Of a DNA stretch of 64,000 nt, positions 39,973 through 48,190 are shown one piece after another. This stretch comes from Mesorhizobium sp. (GTDB taxonomy: Bacteria; Pseudomonadota; Alphaproteobacteria; Rhizobiales; Rhizobiaceae). The stretch is from positions 248,001 to 312,000 of the forward strand of contig SAJS01000005.1 of the NCBI GenBank assembly GCA_004017535.1. The letters run 5' to 3'. The stretch's first letter is position 1. Every line of letters starts with the position of its first letter. A model generated the notes under the pieces. The model saw only the letters and a program-made list of their open reading frames with translations. It had not been told where the DNA came from and ran no database searches. The position numbers and the translations under genes were made by a program.

Positions 39973-42411
39973 TTACATCCGTGCTCTGGCCGAGGTCGGA
40001 TCGTAAGGCGAGTCCGCAATGACCTCGGCGACCTTCCAGTCGCCCAGGATCGCGACGTCGAGCTTGGTGCCGGGCCTGGCAAAACGCTCGGGCAGCAGCG
40101 CCAGCGCCACGTCATGCCCGAGCGCGTAGCCATAGCCGCCAGACGTGATGCGCCCGACCAGCTTGCCGTCGCCGTAGAGCCCCTCATTGGCAAAGGTGCT
40201 GGCGCCGTCAGTCTGGATCCTGAGCGTCACCGAGCGGCGCTGGTCGTTGCGCTCCTTGTATTTCAGCACCGCGTCGCGTCCGACGAAGTCGCCCTTGTCG
40301 AGGCGGATGAAGCGCTCCAGCCCGCTCTCCAGCGCGTTGAGCTCGGGGTTCATGTCGCGATACATGGCGCGATAGGATTTCTCGAGCCTGAGCGACTCCA
40401 GCGCGTGCAGCCCCACAAGCCGCATGCCGTGCTTCTCGCCTTCCCTCAGGATCGCGTCGAGCAACTGCCTCTGGTGGGGCAGGGGGTGGTACAGCTCCCA
40501 GCCGAGCTCGCCCTCATAGTTGACGCGCAGCAGCCGCACATCGCTGGCCAGGGCCACGCTGCCGGTCTTCACGCCGAACCAGGGGAAGCTTTCGTTGGAA
40601 AGGTCGATCTCGGTCAGCGGCTGCAGCACTTCGCGCGCTTTGGGGCCGACAACGGTAAAGCAGCCGCGGTCGTTGGTGACATTTCTCAGGCTCACGCTGC
40701 CGTCGGCAGGCAGCAGCCTCGACAGATCGTCCAGATTCCAGCGCTCGGCGCGCGGCGTCGAGATCAGGTAGAACAGCTCCTCGCCGAGACGCGCCACCAT
40801 ATACTCCGCCTGCACGCCACCATTGGCCGTCAAATGATGCGCCAGCGTCACCTTGCCGACTGAGGGCAAGCGGTTGGCGATGATCCGGTCCAGCCATTGC
40901 GCTGCGCCGCGTCCCGACACCTCGAACTTGGTCATCGGCGTCATCTCGACCAGGCCGACGGCGTTGCGCACCGCCAGCACCTCCTCGCCGACGAGGTTGC
41001 CCTTGGGCGTCCAGCGCCAGCTATACTGGTCCTTGGCCTCGACCCCGTCGCGGGCGAACCAGTTGGGCATCTCCCAACCATTGAGCACGCCCCAGACGGC
41101 GCCCAGCTCGGTCAGCCTGTCATAGGAGGGGGCGGTCTTCTGCGGCCTTGCTGCAGGCATGTCCTGCCCCGGATACTTCTGCTCGGCATGCGTGCCCCAG
41201 GCCTCGCGCACCTTCTGGCGCGTCCATTCCTTATTGGCGTAGTCGCCGAAGCGGCGCGGGTCGAGATCGGACGTGTCGAGGCTGTTGCCGCCCTCGACGA
41301 TCCGCTCCGACAGGTAATAGCCTATTGTCCCGCCCCACAGAATGCCGCCCGGCACGCCCTCGGCGAGCCAGACATTGGGCAGGCCCCAGGCCGGTCCCAT
41401 CAAGGGCAGCTCGTCGGCGGTCATCTGGAAGGGCCCGCGCACATTGGCCTTGATGCCGACGCGCCCGAGCGCCGGCACCAGCCGCAAGGCCTGCTCCCAG
41501 TTCCACGACACCGCCTCGAAATCCTCTTCCAGCAGGTCGGCGCCGAACCAGCCGGGAACGCCGTCCTCGGCGAACAGCTTGAGGTGTTCGGTGCGCTCGT
41601 AAGGCCCGAACATCAGCCCGTCGCCTTCCTCGCGCAGATAGCCCTCGAAACCCTCGTCGCGCAGGATCGGCATTTCGGGCCGGCCGCCGCGCTTGCGCTC
41701 CACCACTTCCGGCACCGCTTCGGTGATCCAGTATTGGTGCAGGATCGGTATCGCCGGGATGTCGAGACCGAGCAGCGCGCCGGTCTGGCGCGCGTAATTG
41801 CCGGTGGCGCAAATCACATGCTCGCAGGTGATGTTGCCCTGGTTGGTCTCGACCAGCCACTCGCCGCCAGGCGTCCGCCTGAGGCCCGTAACTTCGGTGT
41901 TGAGATAGACTTTGGCGCCAGTATCGCGCGCGCCCTTGGCCATGGCATGCGTCACGTCGGCCGGCGCGATATGCCCGTCATCGGGATGGTAGAGCGCGCC
42001 CAGCATCTCCTTGTTGTCGAGCAGCGGCCAGAGCTTTCGCGCTTCGTCGGGCGTCAGCAGATGCGCCCGCATGCCCTGCACCTCGGCGACGCTCATATAA
42101 CTTTTGAATTCATCGAGCCGGTCCCGTGAATTGGCGATGCGCAACTGGCCGCATTTGTGCCAGCCCACCGGCTGTCCGGTCTCGGCCTCCAGCCCCTCAT
42201 AAATCTCGATTGTCTTGTTGATCATGCGCCCGACATTGATGTTGCGGGCATAGGAGGGGATCAGCCCCGCCGCGTGCCAAGTCGAGCCGGCGGTCAGTTG
42301 CGTGCGCTCCAGCAGCGCCACGTCGGTCCAGCCGCGCTTGGCCAGGCCATAGAGGATACCAGCGCCAACGCACCCTCCGCCAACGATCACTACCCGCGCA
42401 TGTGTCTGCAT
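39973..42411 (-). CDS. Dimethylglycine/sarcosine dehydrogenase-like flavoprotein (DAO + GcvT domains)
   Basis: The product has 812 residues, the normal DMGDH size. The N-terminal FAD domain starts ARVVIVGGGCVGAGILYGLAKRGW and contains STWHAAGLIPSYARN, a covalent-flavin histidine region. A middle FAO_M part follows, then GcvT-like folate-binding domains from about residue 430: GVEAKDQYSWRW, EMTPMTKFEVSGRGAAQWL, ELGWELYHP, and the C-terminal GcvT barrel with DKGDFVGRDAV. These enzymes demethylate N-methylated amino acids and pass the methyl as formaldehyde to tetrahydrofolate. Located 55 bases upstream of the enolase-superfamily gene, it suggests catabolism of a betaine. ATG 42411 fits the family start. 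Confidence 0.92.
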   Translation of the reverse strand: MQTHARVVIVGGGCVGAGILYGLAKRGWTDVALLERTQLTAGSTWHAAGLIPSYARNINVGRMINKTIEIYEGLEAETGQPVGWHKCGQLRIANSRDRLDEFKSYMSVAEVQGMRAHLLTPDEARKLWPLLDNKEMLGALYHPDDGHIAPADVTHAMAKGARDTGAKVYLNTEVTGLRRTPGGEWLVETNQGNITCEHVICATGNYARQTGALLGLDIPAIPILHQYWITEAVPEVVERKRGGRPEMPILRDEGFEGYLREEGDGLMFGPYERTEHLKLFAEDGVPGWFGADLLEEDFEAVSWNWEQALRLVPALGRVGIKANVRGPFQMTADELPLMGPAWGLPNVWLAEGVPGGILWGGTIGYYLSERIVEGGNSLDTSDLDPRRFGDYANKEWTRQKVREAWGTHAEQKYPGQDMPAARPQKTAPSYDRLTELGAVWGVLNGWEMPNWFARDGVEAKDQYSWRWTPKGNLVGEEVLAVRNAVGLVEMTPMTKFEVSGRGAAQWLDRIIANRLPSVGKVTLAHHLTANGGVQAEYMVARLGEELFYLISTPRAERWNLDDLSRLLPADGSVSLRNVTNDRGCFTVVGPKAREVLQPLTEIDLSNESFPWFGVKTGSVALASDVRLLRVNYEGELGWELYHPLPHQRQLLDAILREGEKHGMRLVGLHALESLRLEKSYRAMYRDMNPELNALESGLERFIRLDKGDFVGRDAVLKYKERNDQRRSVTLRIQTDGASTFANEGLYGDGKLVGRITSGGYGYALGHDVALALLPERFARPGTKLDVAILGDWKVAEVIADSPYDPTSARARM

Positions 42412-42547
42412 CAAACCACCAGTTTTTTCGACCGAGCCGAGAACAACCACGGTCGAAGCTACAGGCGGGGATTGGCGCTGTAACGTCTTCAAAAATTAGG
42501 GGTCATGATAAGTTGGATTTATGCAGCAGCCTGCGGGCTGGCCGCAG

Positions 42548-43546
42548 TCACTGCGCCTGCCCGTCCTGCGCCGTCTCGTCCTTGAAATCGACCTTCGTTC
42601 CCGGCTTGACCAGGACGGCGAGGTCTTCGGCGTCCCAGTTGGTCATCCGGATGCAGCCATGCGAGAAGGTGGTGCCGATCTTGCCCGGGTCTGGCGTGCC
42701 GTGGATGCCATAGCTCTCGATCGAGAGGTCGATCCACACCGATCCGACGGGATTGTTGGGCCCTTTCGCGATGGTGAAGGGATGCTTGGTCTTCACGCCT
42801 TTGAAGGCGAATTTCGGGTTGTAGTGATAGGTCGGATTGTGCACCACGCGCTTGACCTCGGCCGTGCCGCTCGGCGCCGGTTTCTCCTCGCTGCCGATCG
42901 AGGCCGGATAGACGGCAATCGCCTTGCCTGCCCCATCGAGCGCGCGCACCTGGCGCGATGCCTTGTCGACCTCGACGCTGGCTATCTGTGAAGGCGGATC
43001 GCCGCGGCCGACGTCGGGCACGACCAGAGTCGTGCCGGCCTTGTTGAACCCGGCTTTGGGATTGAGCATCCTCAGCAATTCTTCGCTGACATGAAACCGC
43101 TCGGCCAGCTTCTCGCGCGCGTTGCGATAACCCAGGCGCTTGAGATGCGCCATGCTCTCCATGCGGGCCGGGATGCGCCTTGTGAAGGGGCCGCGCATAT
43201 CCTTCGCGGTCGTCTCATATGTCGCCAGCACCGGGCCGGCGAAGGTCGCCGCGAGCTTGTCCCACGTCTCCCGCGTGAGCTTGCCGTCGGAGGGCAATCC
43301 GTTCGCTGCCTGGAAGGCCGCGACCGCCTTGGTGAAGTTCTGCGACGCGCGGCCGTCGATCAGGCCGGGCGAGAAGCGGGCGCGATCCAGAAGCACCTGC
43401 GCCTTGAGCAACATGGGGCTGACGCCTTTTTGTTCGCCTTCGCTGAATTGCGCTTGGTTGACGGCGTCGGGTTCCAGCCTCGCTGCCCGCGTAGCGCCGC
43501 ACGCGATGCCGAGCGCCACCGCGACGAAAACAAGAAGCCTGATCAT
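42548..43546 (-). CDS. Periplasmic L,D-transpeptidase (YkuD) with peptidoglycan-binding-like domain
   Basis: The product has 332 residues. A signal peptide (MIRLLVFVAVALGIACGATRAA) is followed by a peptidoglycan-binding-like repeat (RFSPGLIDGRASQNFTKAVAAFQ), a LysM-like region (LAERFHVSEELLRMLNP) and the YkuD domain with its catalytic HGTPDPGKIGTTFSHGCIRM, which holds His and the nucleophilic Cys. The enzyme makes 3-3 cross-links in peptidoglycan or attaches proteins to it. I chose ATG 43546 because GGAG lies eight bases upstream; the frame opens at 43555. Confidence 0.94.
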   Translation of the reverse strand: MIRLLVFVAVALGIACGATRAARLEPDAVNQAQFSEGEQKGVSPMLLKAQVLLDRARFSPGLIDGRASQNFTKAVAAFQAANGLPSDGKLTRETWDKLAATFAGPVLATYETTAKDMRGPFTRRIPARMESMAHLKRLGYRNAREKLAERFHVSEELLRMLNPKAGFNKAGTTLVVPDVGRGDPPSQIASVEVDKASRQVRALDGAGKAIAVYPASIGSEEKPAPSGTAEVKRVVHNPTYHYNPKFAFKGVKTKHPFTIAKGPNNPVGSVWIDLSIESYGIHGTPDPGKIGTTFSHGCIRMTNWDAEDLAVLVKPGTKVDFKDETAQDGQAQ

Positions 43547-43555
43547 AGACATCAC

Positions 43556-43881
43556 TCCGACCGCGACAAGGACCTGTCTCTATGACGCGGCAGCCCCGAT
43601 CTGGTTCCTGTCGCGGGCAGCGCGGAGGTCATCGTGAATGTGCGCTTTCCCGCATATACGTTTGAATTTTAAGCTGGAAAGCAGTTCCCATGAGCGCGCA
43701 ATGGTGGCAATATCTCATAAGGGCCTATGCATTGACCGATTATATGGCCCCCCGGTCCTGGTAACCGGCGGCTCCCCAACGCCCCCCGCCCATGCCGTCG
43801 GTTGCCTCCATTTCGGGATCAATATCCAAGCTGGCTTCTTGTCGGAGGAAGGAGGCGGCGTTGCCCGCCGCCTCGGTCACA
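43556..43881. other. 326-base region without a gene
   Basis: No coding frame with support on either strand. The region carries the promoter side of the L,D-transpeptidase gene and the downstream side of a DUF982 gene. An A/T-richer patch at about 43650-43750 is the only feature noticed. Confidence 0.4.
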
Positions 43882-44166
43882 TCAGACATGCTTCGGCTGC
43901 GCACTTCCCAGAATGGGAGGAATGGCGCCATCCTCGATGAGGATGTCCTTCTTGCGCGCAAAGGCGACGAAAACGCCCCTCGCTGTTTCCGCATCGACAT
44001 CCCCGGCGAGCGCGGCCCTGCAGGCACGGATGGCCGCCTTCTGCTCCGGGCTGTTACCGCACCAGTCGATGACGAATTGGTAGGCGTCTACGACGGTGTT
44101 CAACTGACGCGGAAATCCCAGTCCTACCCAGACGCGGATTGGTTTTTCGAACGGTTTGGCGAACAT
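43882..44166 (-). CDS. DUF982 domain protein
   Basis: The product has 94 residues: KPIRVWVGLGFPRQLNTVVDAYQFVIDWCGN, then KAAIRACRAALAGDVDAETARGVFVAFARKKDIL. This is the DUF982 pattern (strand, W-rich helix, RAC/AxR helix), a family expanded in rhizobia with no known function. GAGGACG precedes ATG 44166. It is followed at once upstream by a second DUF982 gene in tandem. Confidence 0.85.
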   Translation of the reverse strand: MFAKPFEKPIRVWVGLGFPRQLNTVVDAYQFVIDWCGNSPEQKAAIRACRAALAGDVDAETARGVFVAFARKKDILIEDGAIPPILGSAQPKHV

Positions 44167-44193
44167 GGCAAACGTCCTCGATCCGCGACGGTG

Positions 44194-44496
44194 CTAGGCG
44201 GTCAGCCCGCCGCCCTTGCGGCCTTTGCCGACCATCCAGGGCAGGGTGGTGCTCACGTCTTCATGGATTCTGGCGGATTTCGCAAAACCGCAAAATGCCT
44301 CTCTGGCGGCCGTCAGCGGAAAACCGCTGTCGAACGCCCGCTGGCAGGCGCGCAGCGCCGTTTCATAGATCGGCCCGCGCCGGTTCTTGGGCCATTCATA
44401 GAGGAATTCCAAGGCGTCCTCGAGGCACGCGATCTCCTGGACGAGGCTGTCTCCGCTCTTGACGAAAACAGGGCTGTCGAACATCCGATCGTTCAT
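44194..44496 (-). CDS. DUF982 domain protein, second tandem copy
   Basis: The product has 100 residues: DSPVFVKSGDSLVQEIACLEDALEFLYEWPKNRRGPIYETALRACQRAFDSGFPLTAAREAFCGFAKSA-type DUF982 sequence (shown here in parts). It is diverged from its neighbour but keeps the ALRAC helix. GGAGG lies seven bases before ATG 44496. The tandem pair probably arose by duplication; they may be co-transcribed. Confidence 0.85.
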   Translation of the reverse strand: MNDRMFDSPVFVKSGDSLVQEIACLEDALEFLYEWPKNRRGPIYETALRACQRAFDSGFPLTAAREAFCGFAKSARIHEDVSTTLPWMVGKGRKGGGLTA

Positions 44497-44696
44497 AAGA
44501 TCCTCCAAGTCGAACGAACAATTTGAGTTTGATGGGGGCGGGACCGCGCCGGTCTGCGCCCGATTTCGATATGGGTTTACGAGTTTGAACCGTCAAGGAC
44601 TTGGCGCATGCTCCTCTATGCCCCATTGCTCAGGCCTGATGTTCCGCGCGCCGATCAGTCGATCAGCCGGGATCCGAGCCTCCGGCGGCCGTCTTC

Positions 44697-44924
44697 TCAC
44701 CGACTGGAATTGAGCTTTTGGATACGCCCCTTGTCCAGCCGGAACACGCCGTCCGTACCGCCCTGCTGCTCGAAATCGGTTTGAAGCTCATCCCACGTGC
44801 CGAGATATTCGCCACACTCGGCGCAATGGATCGGCGTTGCGGGTTGGGCATCGGCTGGAATGTTCAAACGGATGACGCCGCAGAACGGGCATTCCAGTCT
44901 GTGGTCCAGGTACTGGGTGGTCAT
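44697..44924 (-). CDS. Small zinc-ribbon protein
   Basis: The product has 75 residues. Two Cys pairs, CPFC (12-15) and CAEC (34-37), form a zinc ribbon (HRLECPFCGVIRLNIP, PIHCAECGEYLGTWDEL). The rest is hydrophilic (FEQQGGTDGVFRLDKGRIQKL). Such proteins often serve as nucleic-acid or protein adaptors; no specific role can be assigned. The ribosome-binding site before ATG 44924 is weak. Confidence 0.75.
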   Translation of the reverse strand: MTTQYLDHRLECPFCGVIRLNIPADAQPATPIHCAECGEYLGTWDELQTDFEQQGGTDGVFRLDKGRIQKLNSSR

Positions 44925-45069
44925 GACCGTTCAGCATCGTGCAAACGGCATGCCCGCGCAAGCCGACGGACTTCGACGAGCCGACGCCTGGTTCGGCACG
45001 GTCTGCGAAACCGCAAGCCGCGAAGCGCCTTCACGGTCGCGCAGGCCGCGAGAACATGCGCCGCGCCGG

Positions 45070-45270
45070 TCACACACGACCTGAAGCGGACGCCTGAGCA
45101 CGCGCCCTTATGATCCGGGCTTCCCGCAGAAGCGATGGACGGTCGCGCCCGACGGACTTTATCAGCCTCCTGGCTTGAGCATCGGAGATGCCGGTTCTTT
45201 CCTTCAGCAGAATGACGAGCTGCTTGTCGTCAATTCGACCATGGGAACTGCCTTCACCGGGTTCAGTCAT
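45070..45270 (-). CDS. Small DUF3606-like protein
   Basis: The product has 66 residues: IDDKQLVILLKERTGISDAQARRLIKSVGRDRPSLLREARII, with the DUF3606 helix-turn pattern. AGGAGG precedes ATG 45270. It shares the GxS..QAR.L...GrDr pattern with the genes at 38415 and 47926. Likely a stress-associated small protein; function unknown. Confidence 0.7.
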   Translation of the reverse strand: MTEPGEGSSHGRIDDKQLVILLKERTGISDAQARRLIKSVGRDRPSLLREARIIRARAQASASGRV

Positions 45271-45357
45271 GTCGAAGATCCTCCTGCCAACCGAACCGGA
45301 AAACCCGTCGAAAGTTTCATCACGGTCTCTTGCTTTGTCCGGCCGCCACGCCGCGCG

Positions 45358-45561
45358 TTATCTGCCCAGCGGTCTTCGCGACAGCTCGGCCAATTCCCGC
45401 TCGTCGGTGATGCCCGCCATGTAGTTCGCGATGATGCGCGCTGCCCGCCGCTCGCGCTGCTCGTCGGTTTCATCCGCGCCGGCGCTGAGTTCAAGGACGC
45501 GGCCAAGGAAGGTCACCTCGTCCGGCAGGAATGCGCCTTTCGACAGTCTCGTAGTCGGCAT
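45358..45561 (-). CDS. Small hypothetical protein, 67 aa
   Basis: The product has 67 residues: an MPTTRLSKGAFLPDEVTFLGRVLELSAG start and the helical TDEQRERRAARIIANYMAGITDERELAELSRRPLG. GGAGGAGGAG precedes ATG 45561 directly, which fixes the start over the longer frame. I recognise the ARxIxxxYxxGxxDxxxLxxL spacing from small rhizobial hypotheticals but no named function. Confidence 0.72.
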   Translation of the reverse strand: MPTTRLSKGAFLPDEVTFLGRVLELSAGADETDEQRERRAARIIANYMAGITDERELAELSRRPLGR

Positions 45562-45729
45562 CTCTCCTCCTCCGTGCCCAGAGCCCAAAGATGCCCGGCC
45601 GGTAGACGGGTTCGTCACGCGACCGCCGATCGGGCGTGCCCCAACATTCTGACACGTCCATCCTGCACGTTTGTAGGTGATCCGCTCTAACCCAGGTGAA
45701 TCGGCATTACGAAACTCTTCGTGCCGAAC

Positions 45730-47070
45730 CTAGAGCTGCGTGTGCAGCTTGCTCGCAAGCCAATCGGTGACTTTCTCGGTCAGCGGACGCGCCTGCCATT
45801 CCGCCAGGCTGATCTGCCTCGACCGTTTCAGATCCTCGTTGAACAGGTCGATCTGCGTCTGCGCAAAATCCTTGCCGTAGACATTGAGGCTGGCTTCGTC
45901 ATTCAGGCGCAAAGAGCGCTCGTCCAGGTTGGTGGAACCGAAGCTTGCCCAGACGTCATCGACGATGAGCAGTTTGGGATGATACATCGTCGGCTGAAAC
46001 TCGTAGATGCGCACGCCAGCTTCGAGCAGCTCTCCCCAGAAGTGGCGCGAGCCCTTTCGCACGATCGGCACATCGGTCAGCGAATTGGGCACGATGACGT
46101 CGACGGCCACGCCTCGTTTCCTGGCGTCGAGTATCTGCTGCAGCGCAATTTCGTCCGGCACGAAATAGGCCATGCCGATGCGCAGGTGATCCTTGGCCGC
46201 GGCGATCGCGGCCAGCATCATCAGCTCCATGTTCTCGGAGCCGTTCGGTTGGGATGAAAGGACCAGCTGGGCGCTAAGCGCGCCTGCGGGTTGGGCTGGC
46301 GGATAGAACTTCTCTCCCTGCAATGTTTCGCCCGCGGTCTCCAGCCAGTTCTCGGCGAAGGCCGCCTGGAACGCGCCCACCGAAGGCCCCTCAATCCGAT
46401 AATGGGTGTCACGCCACTCGTTCGGATTGCGCGCATCGCCCAGCCAGTTGTCCGCGATGCCGACCCCGCCGGTGAACGCGACCCGCCCGTCCACGATGAG
46501 CAGTTTGCGGTGGGTCCGGTTGTTCACCCGGTCAAGCGTATACCAGTAGACGGGCCGGTAGCGCTGGAACCGCACCCCGGCGCCAGTCATGATGTGGATC
46601 AGGTTCTCGTCGAAGGGCAGGGAGCCAAGCCAGTCGACCAGCACTCGGACCTCGACGCCTTCGCGGGCTTTCGCGGCCAAGGCCGTGGCGAACTGATAGC
46701 CGACCGAGCCCGACCAATAAATGTAGGCTTCCATGTCGATGCTGGATCGGGCCGTGCCGATCGCTTGCAGCATCGCAGGAAAAATCTCGTCGCCGTTGAC
46801 GAGGGTTTGCACGGCGTTCTGCCCGGAGACCTGCCCTTGCGAATAGCTGCTCATGCTTTGCACGAATTGCGGATCCGCCGCGTCGAAACGGTGCGGAACG
46901 ATCGTGCGGATGACACGCGGCTCCGGGGTCAGGTTTACCACGGCCAGCGTGACAATCGCGGCGGCGACGGTCACGGCGACATATTTGAGGATGTCCAGCC
47001 AATAGCCCGCCTTGCGCCCGGCAGCGAGTGCCTTGCTGGCCAGCAGCGCTCTAAAGCCCTGAGCCTTCAC
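45730..47070 (-). CDS. cls: Cardiolipin synthase-like phospholipase D family protein
   Basis: The product has 446 residues. One N-terminal membrane helix (YVAVTVAAAIVTLAVVNL) is followed by two phospholipase D repeats with HRKLLIVDGRVAFTGGVGIADNW and YHPKLLIVDDVWASFGSTNLDERS, each with the HxK(x)4D motif. This layout is that of ClsB/YbhO-like synthases, which join two phosphatidylglycerols or use phosphatidylethanolamine. A hydrolase cannot be ruled out. It stands alone. Confidence 0.9.
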   Translation of the reverse strand: MKAQGFRALLASKALAAGRKAGYWLDILKYVAVTVAAAIVTLAVVNLTPEPRVIRTIVPHRFDAADPQFVQSMSSYSQGQVSGQNAVQTLVNGDEIFPAMLQAIGTARSSIDMEAYIYWSGSVGYQFATALAAKAREGVEVRVLVDWLGSLPFDENLIHIMTGAGVRFQRYRPVYWYTLDRVNNRTHRKLLIVDGRVAFTGGVGIADNWLGDARNPNEWRDTHYRIEGPSVGAFQAAFAENWLETAGETLQGEKFYPPAQPAGALSAQLVLSSQPNGSENMELMMLAAIAAAKDHLRIGMAYFVPDEIALQQILDARKRGVAVDVIVPNSLTDVPIVRKGSRHFWGELLEAGVRIYEFQPTMYHPKLLIVDDVWASFGSTNLDERSLRLNDEASLNVYGKDFAQTQIDLFNEDLKRSRQISLAEWQARPLTEKVTDWLASKLHTQL

Positions 47071-47260
47071 GTCTTTCGCCTGCGGTCAGTTTCTCCCAAC
47101 AGCAAGAATGTTCGACCGTGATTCAGGTTCCCGGCCGACGTGCGCGCGCTGCGACCGGCGCCCGGTCAGCCGTTCCCCGGCCCGCCGCTCACCATCGAGC
47201 GAGCGCTGCATCCTTTGCGACCAATCGGCGTTGAAGAAGATCATTCGAGGATGGTCTTGC

Positions 47261-47614
47261 ATGGATATCAAGCTGGAACAGCCCGTAGCCGAAGCCTCGC
47301 CGGAGGCCGACATGCTCGTGAACAAAACGGCGCATTTCGTGGAGGAATGGATCAATGAGCATAAGGCCGAACCTCGGGTCTCGATGCCGACCGAGATAGT
47401 CGCCGCCGAATTGGCCGACCAATGTATCGCCGACGCCGAAAGCCAAGGCATAGAGCCTGACGAGATCAGCGAGGAAGTGGGCGACCTCAAGGAATATATC
47501 GCCGAGACCGTGCTGGAGGAGCAACGCAGCGGCGGCGGCGATGATCAGGGATCGATTGCGCCTGCGCCGCCCGCTGGTGGAAACGGAAAGCCAAATGCCG
47601 AAATTCCGCTTTGA
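47261..47614 (+). CDS. DUF768 family protein
   Basis: The product has 117 residues. The DUF768 core is at about 22-85: TAHFVEEWINEHKAEPRVSMPTEIVAAELADQCIADAESQGIEPDEISEEVGDLKEYI-like sequence (parts shown). The C-terminal 30 residues are Gly/Pro-rich. DUF768 is largely confined to Mesorhizobium and relatives. GAGG lies ten bases before ATG 47261. It overlaps the next gene by 20 bases in another frame. Confidence 0.85.
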   Translation: MDIKLEQPVAEASPEADMLVNKTAHFVEEWINEHKAEPRVSMPTEIVAAELADQCIADAESQGIEPDEISEEVGDLKEYIAETVLEEQRSGGGDDQGSIAPAPPAGGNGKPNAEIPL

Positions 47615-47879
47615 GTTCCTCGAATCCGCGGCGCAGCCGCCTATCCAGGTCGAGATGGAAAATCTCGAAACCGCGAAAGCCGAGGCCAAGCGAGCTGCGA
47701 AGGAAGCCATGCTCGACGGCATTGCCGCAGGGGCGGACCCGACATCCCGGGTGACCAAGATCTACGACGAGGCCGGCTACCTGGTGACGACCATCGAATT
47801 CCAGGATCTGGTGTCCGAAACCCAGCGTCCCGGTCAGGCGGACGAGGCCGGCGAGCCCGGCGTGATGCGCTCAGGTTGA
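47595..47879 (+). CDS. DUF6894-like protein
   Basis: The product has 94 residues: MPKFRFEFLESAAQPPIQVEMENLETAKAEAKRAAKEAMLDG, the usual DUF6894 start (short strand pair then an ExAxxEAxRAA helix), then VTKIYDEAGYLVTTIEFQDL. The C-terminus is a charged tail. The start lies inside the DUF768 gene, so the two are co-translated. Function unknown. Confidence 0.8.
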   Translation: MPKFRFEFLESAAQPPIQVEMENLETAKAEAKRAAKEAMLDGIAAGADPTSRVTKIYDEAGYLVTTIEFQDLVSETQRPGQADEAGEPGVMRSG

Positions 47880-47925
47880 GGCTCGATCCACGCCGGCGGG
47901 GACTGCTCGCGTCGATATCCAGGCC

Positions 47926-48126
47926 TTATTCGTCGCCCTTGTAGGTCTTGGCTGCTTCCTCGATCTTGCGCCAATCGTTGCCATAGCGCCGCACAAGTTC
48001 GCGCGCCTGAGCAGGTGATAGTCCCTGCGTCTCGACGACGTGCTTCACCTCCGTCTCTTCGCCCTTCAGCGGACGCGAGCGCGGCCGCCTGGAATGTCTG
48101 GCCGTCGCCGTTTTTTGTCTCGCCAT
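47926..48126 (-). CDS. Small DUF3606-like protein
   Basis: The product has 66 residues: a basic N-terminus (MARQKTATARHSRRPRSRPL) and VVETQGLSPAQARELVRRYGNDWRKIEEAAKTYKG, the third copy in the window of the GxS-QAR-L-GnD pattern. The basic tail may bind nucleic acid. ATG 48126 lies just downstream (on its strand) of the LysR gene. Confidence 0.7.
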   Translation of the reverse strand: MARQKTATARHSRRPRSRPLKGEETEVKHVVETQGLSPAQARELVRRYGNDWRKIEEAAKTYKGDE

Positions 48127-48190
48127 GAATGACCCTCTCTCGGATCGGTATCAACCGCGGAGCCGAAGGAAGGTTTCCTGAGCCCGAGCG

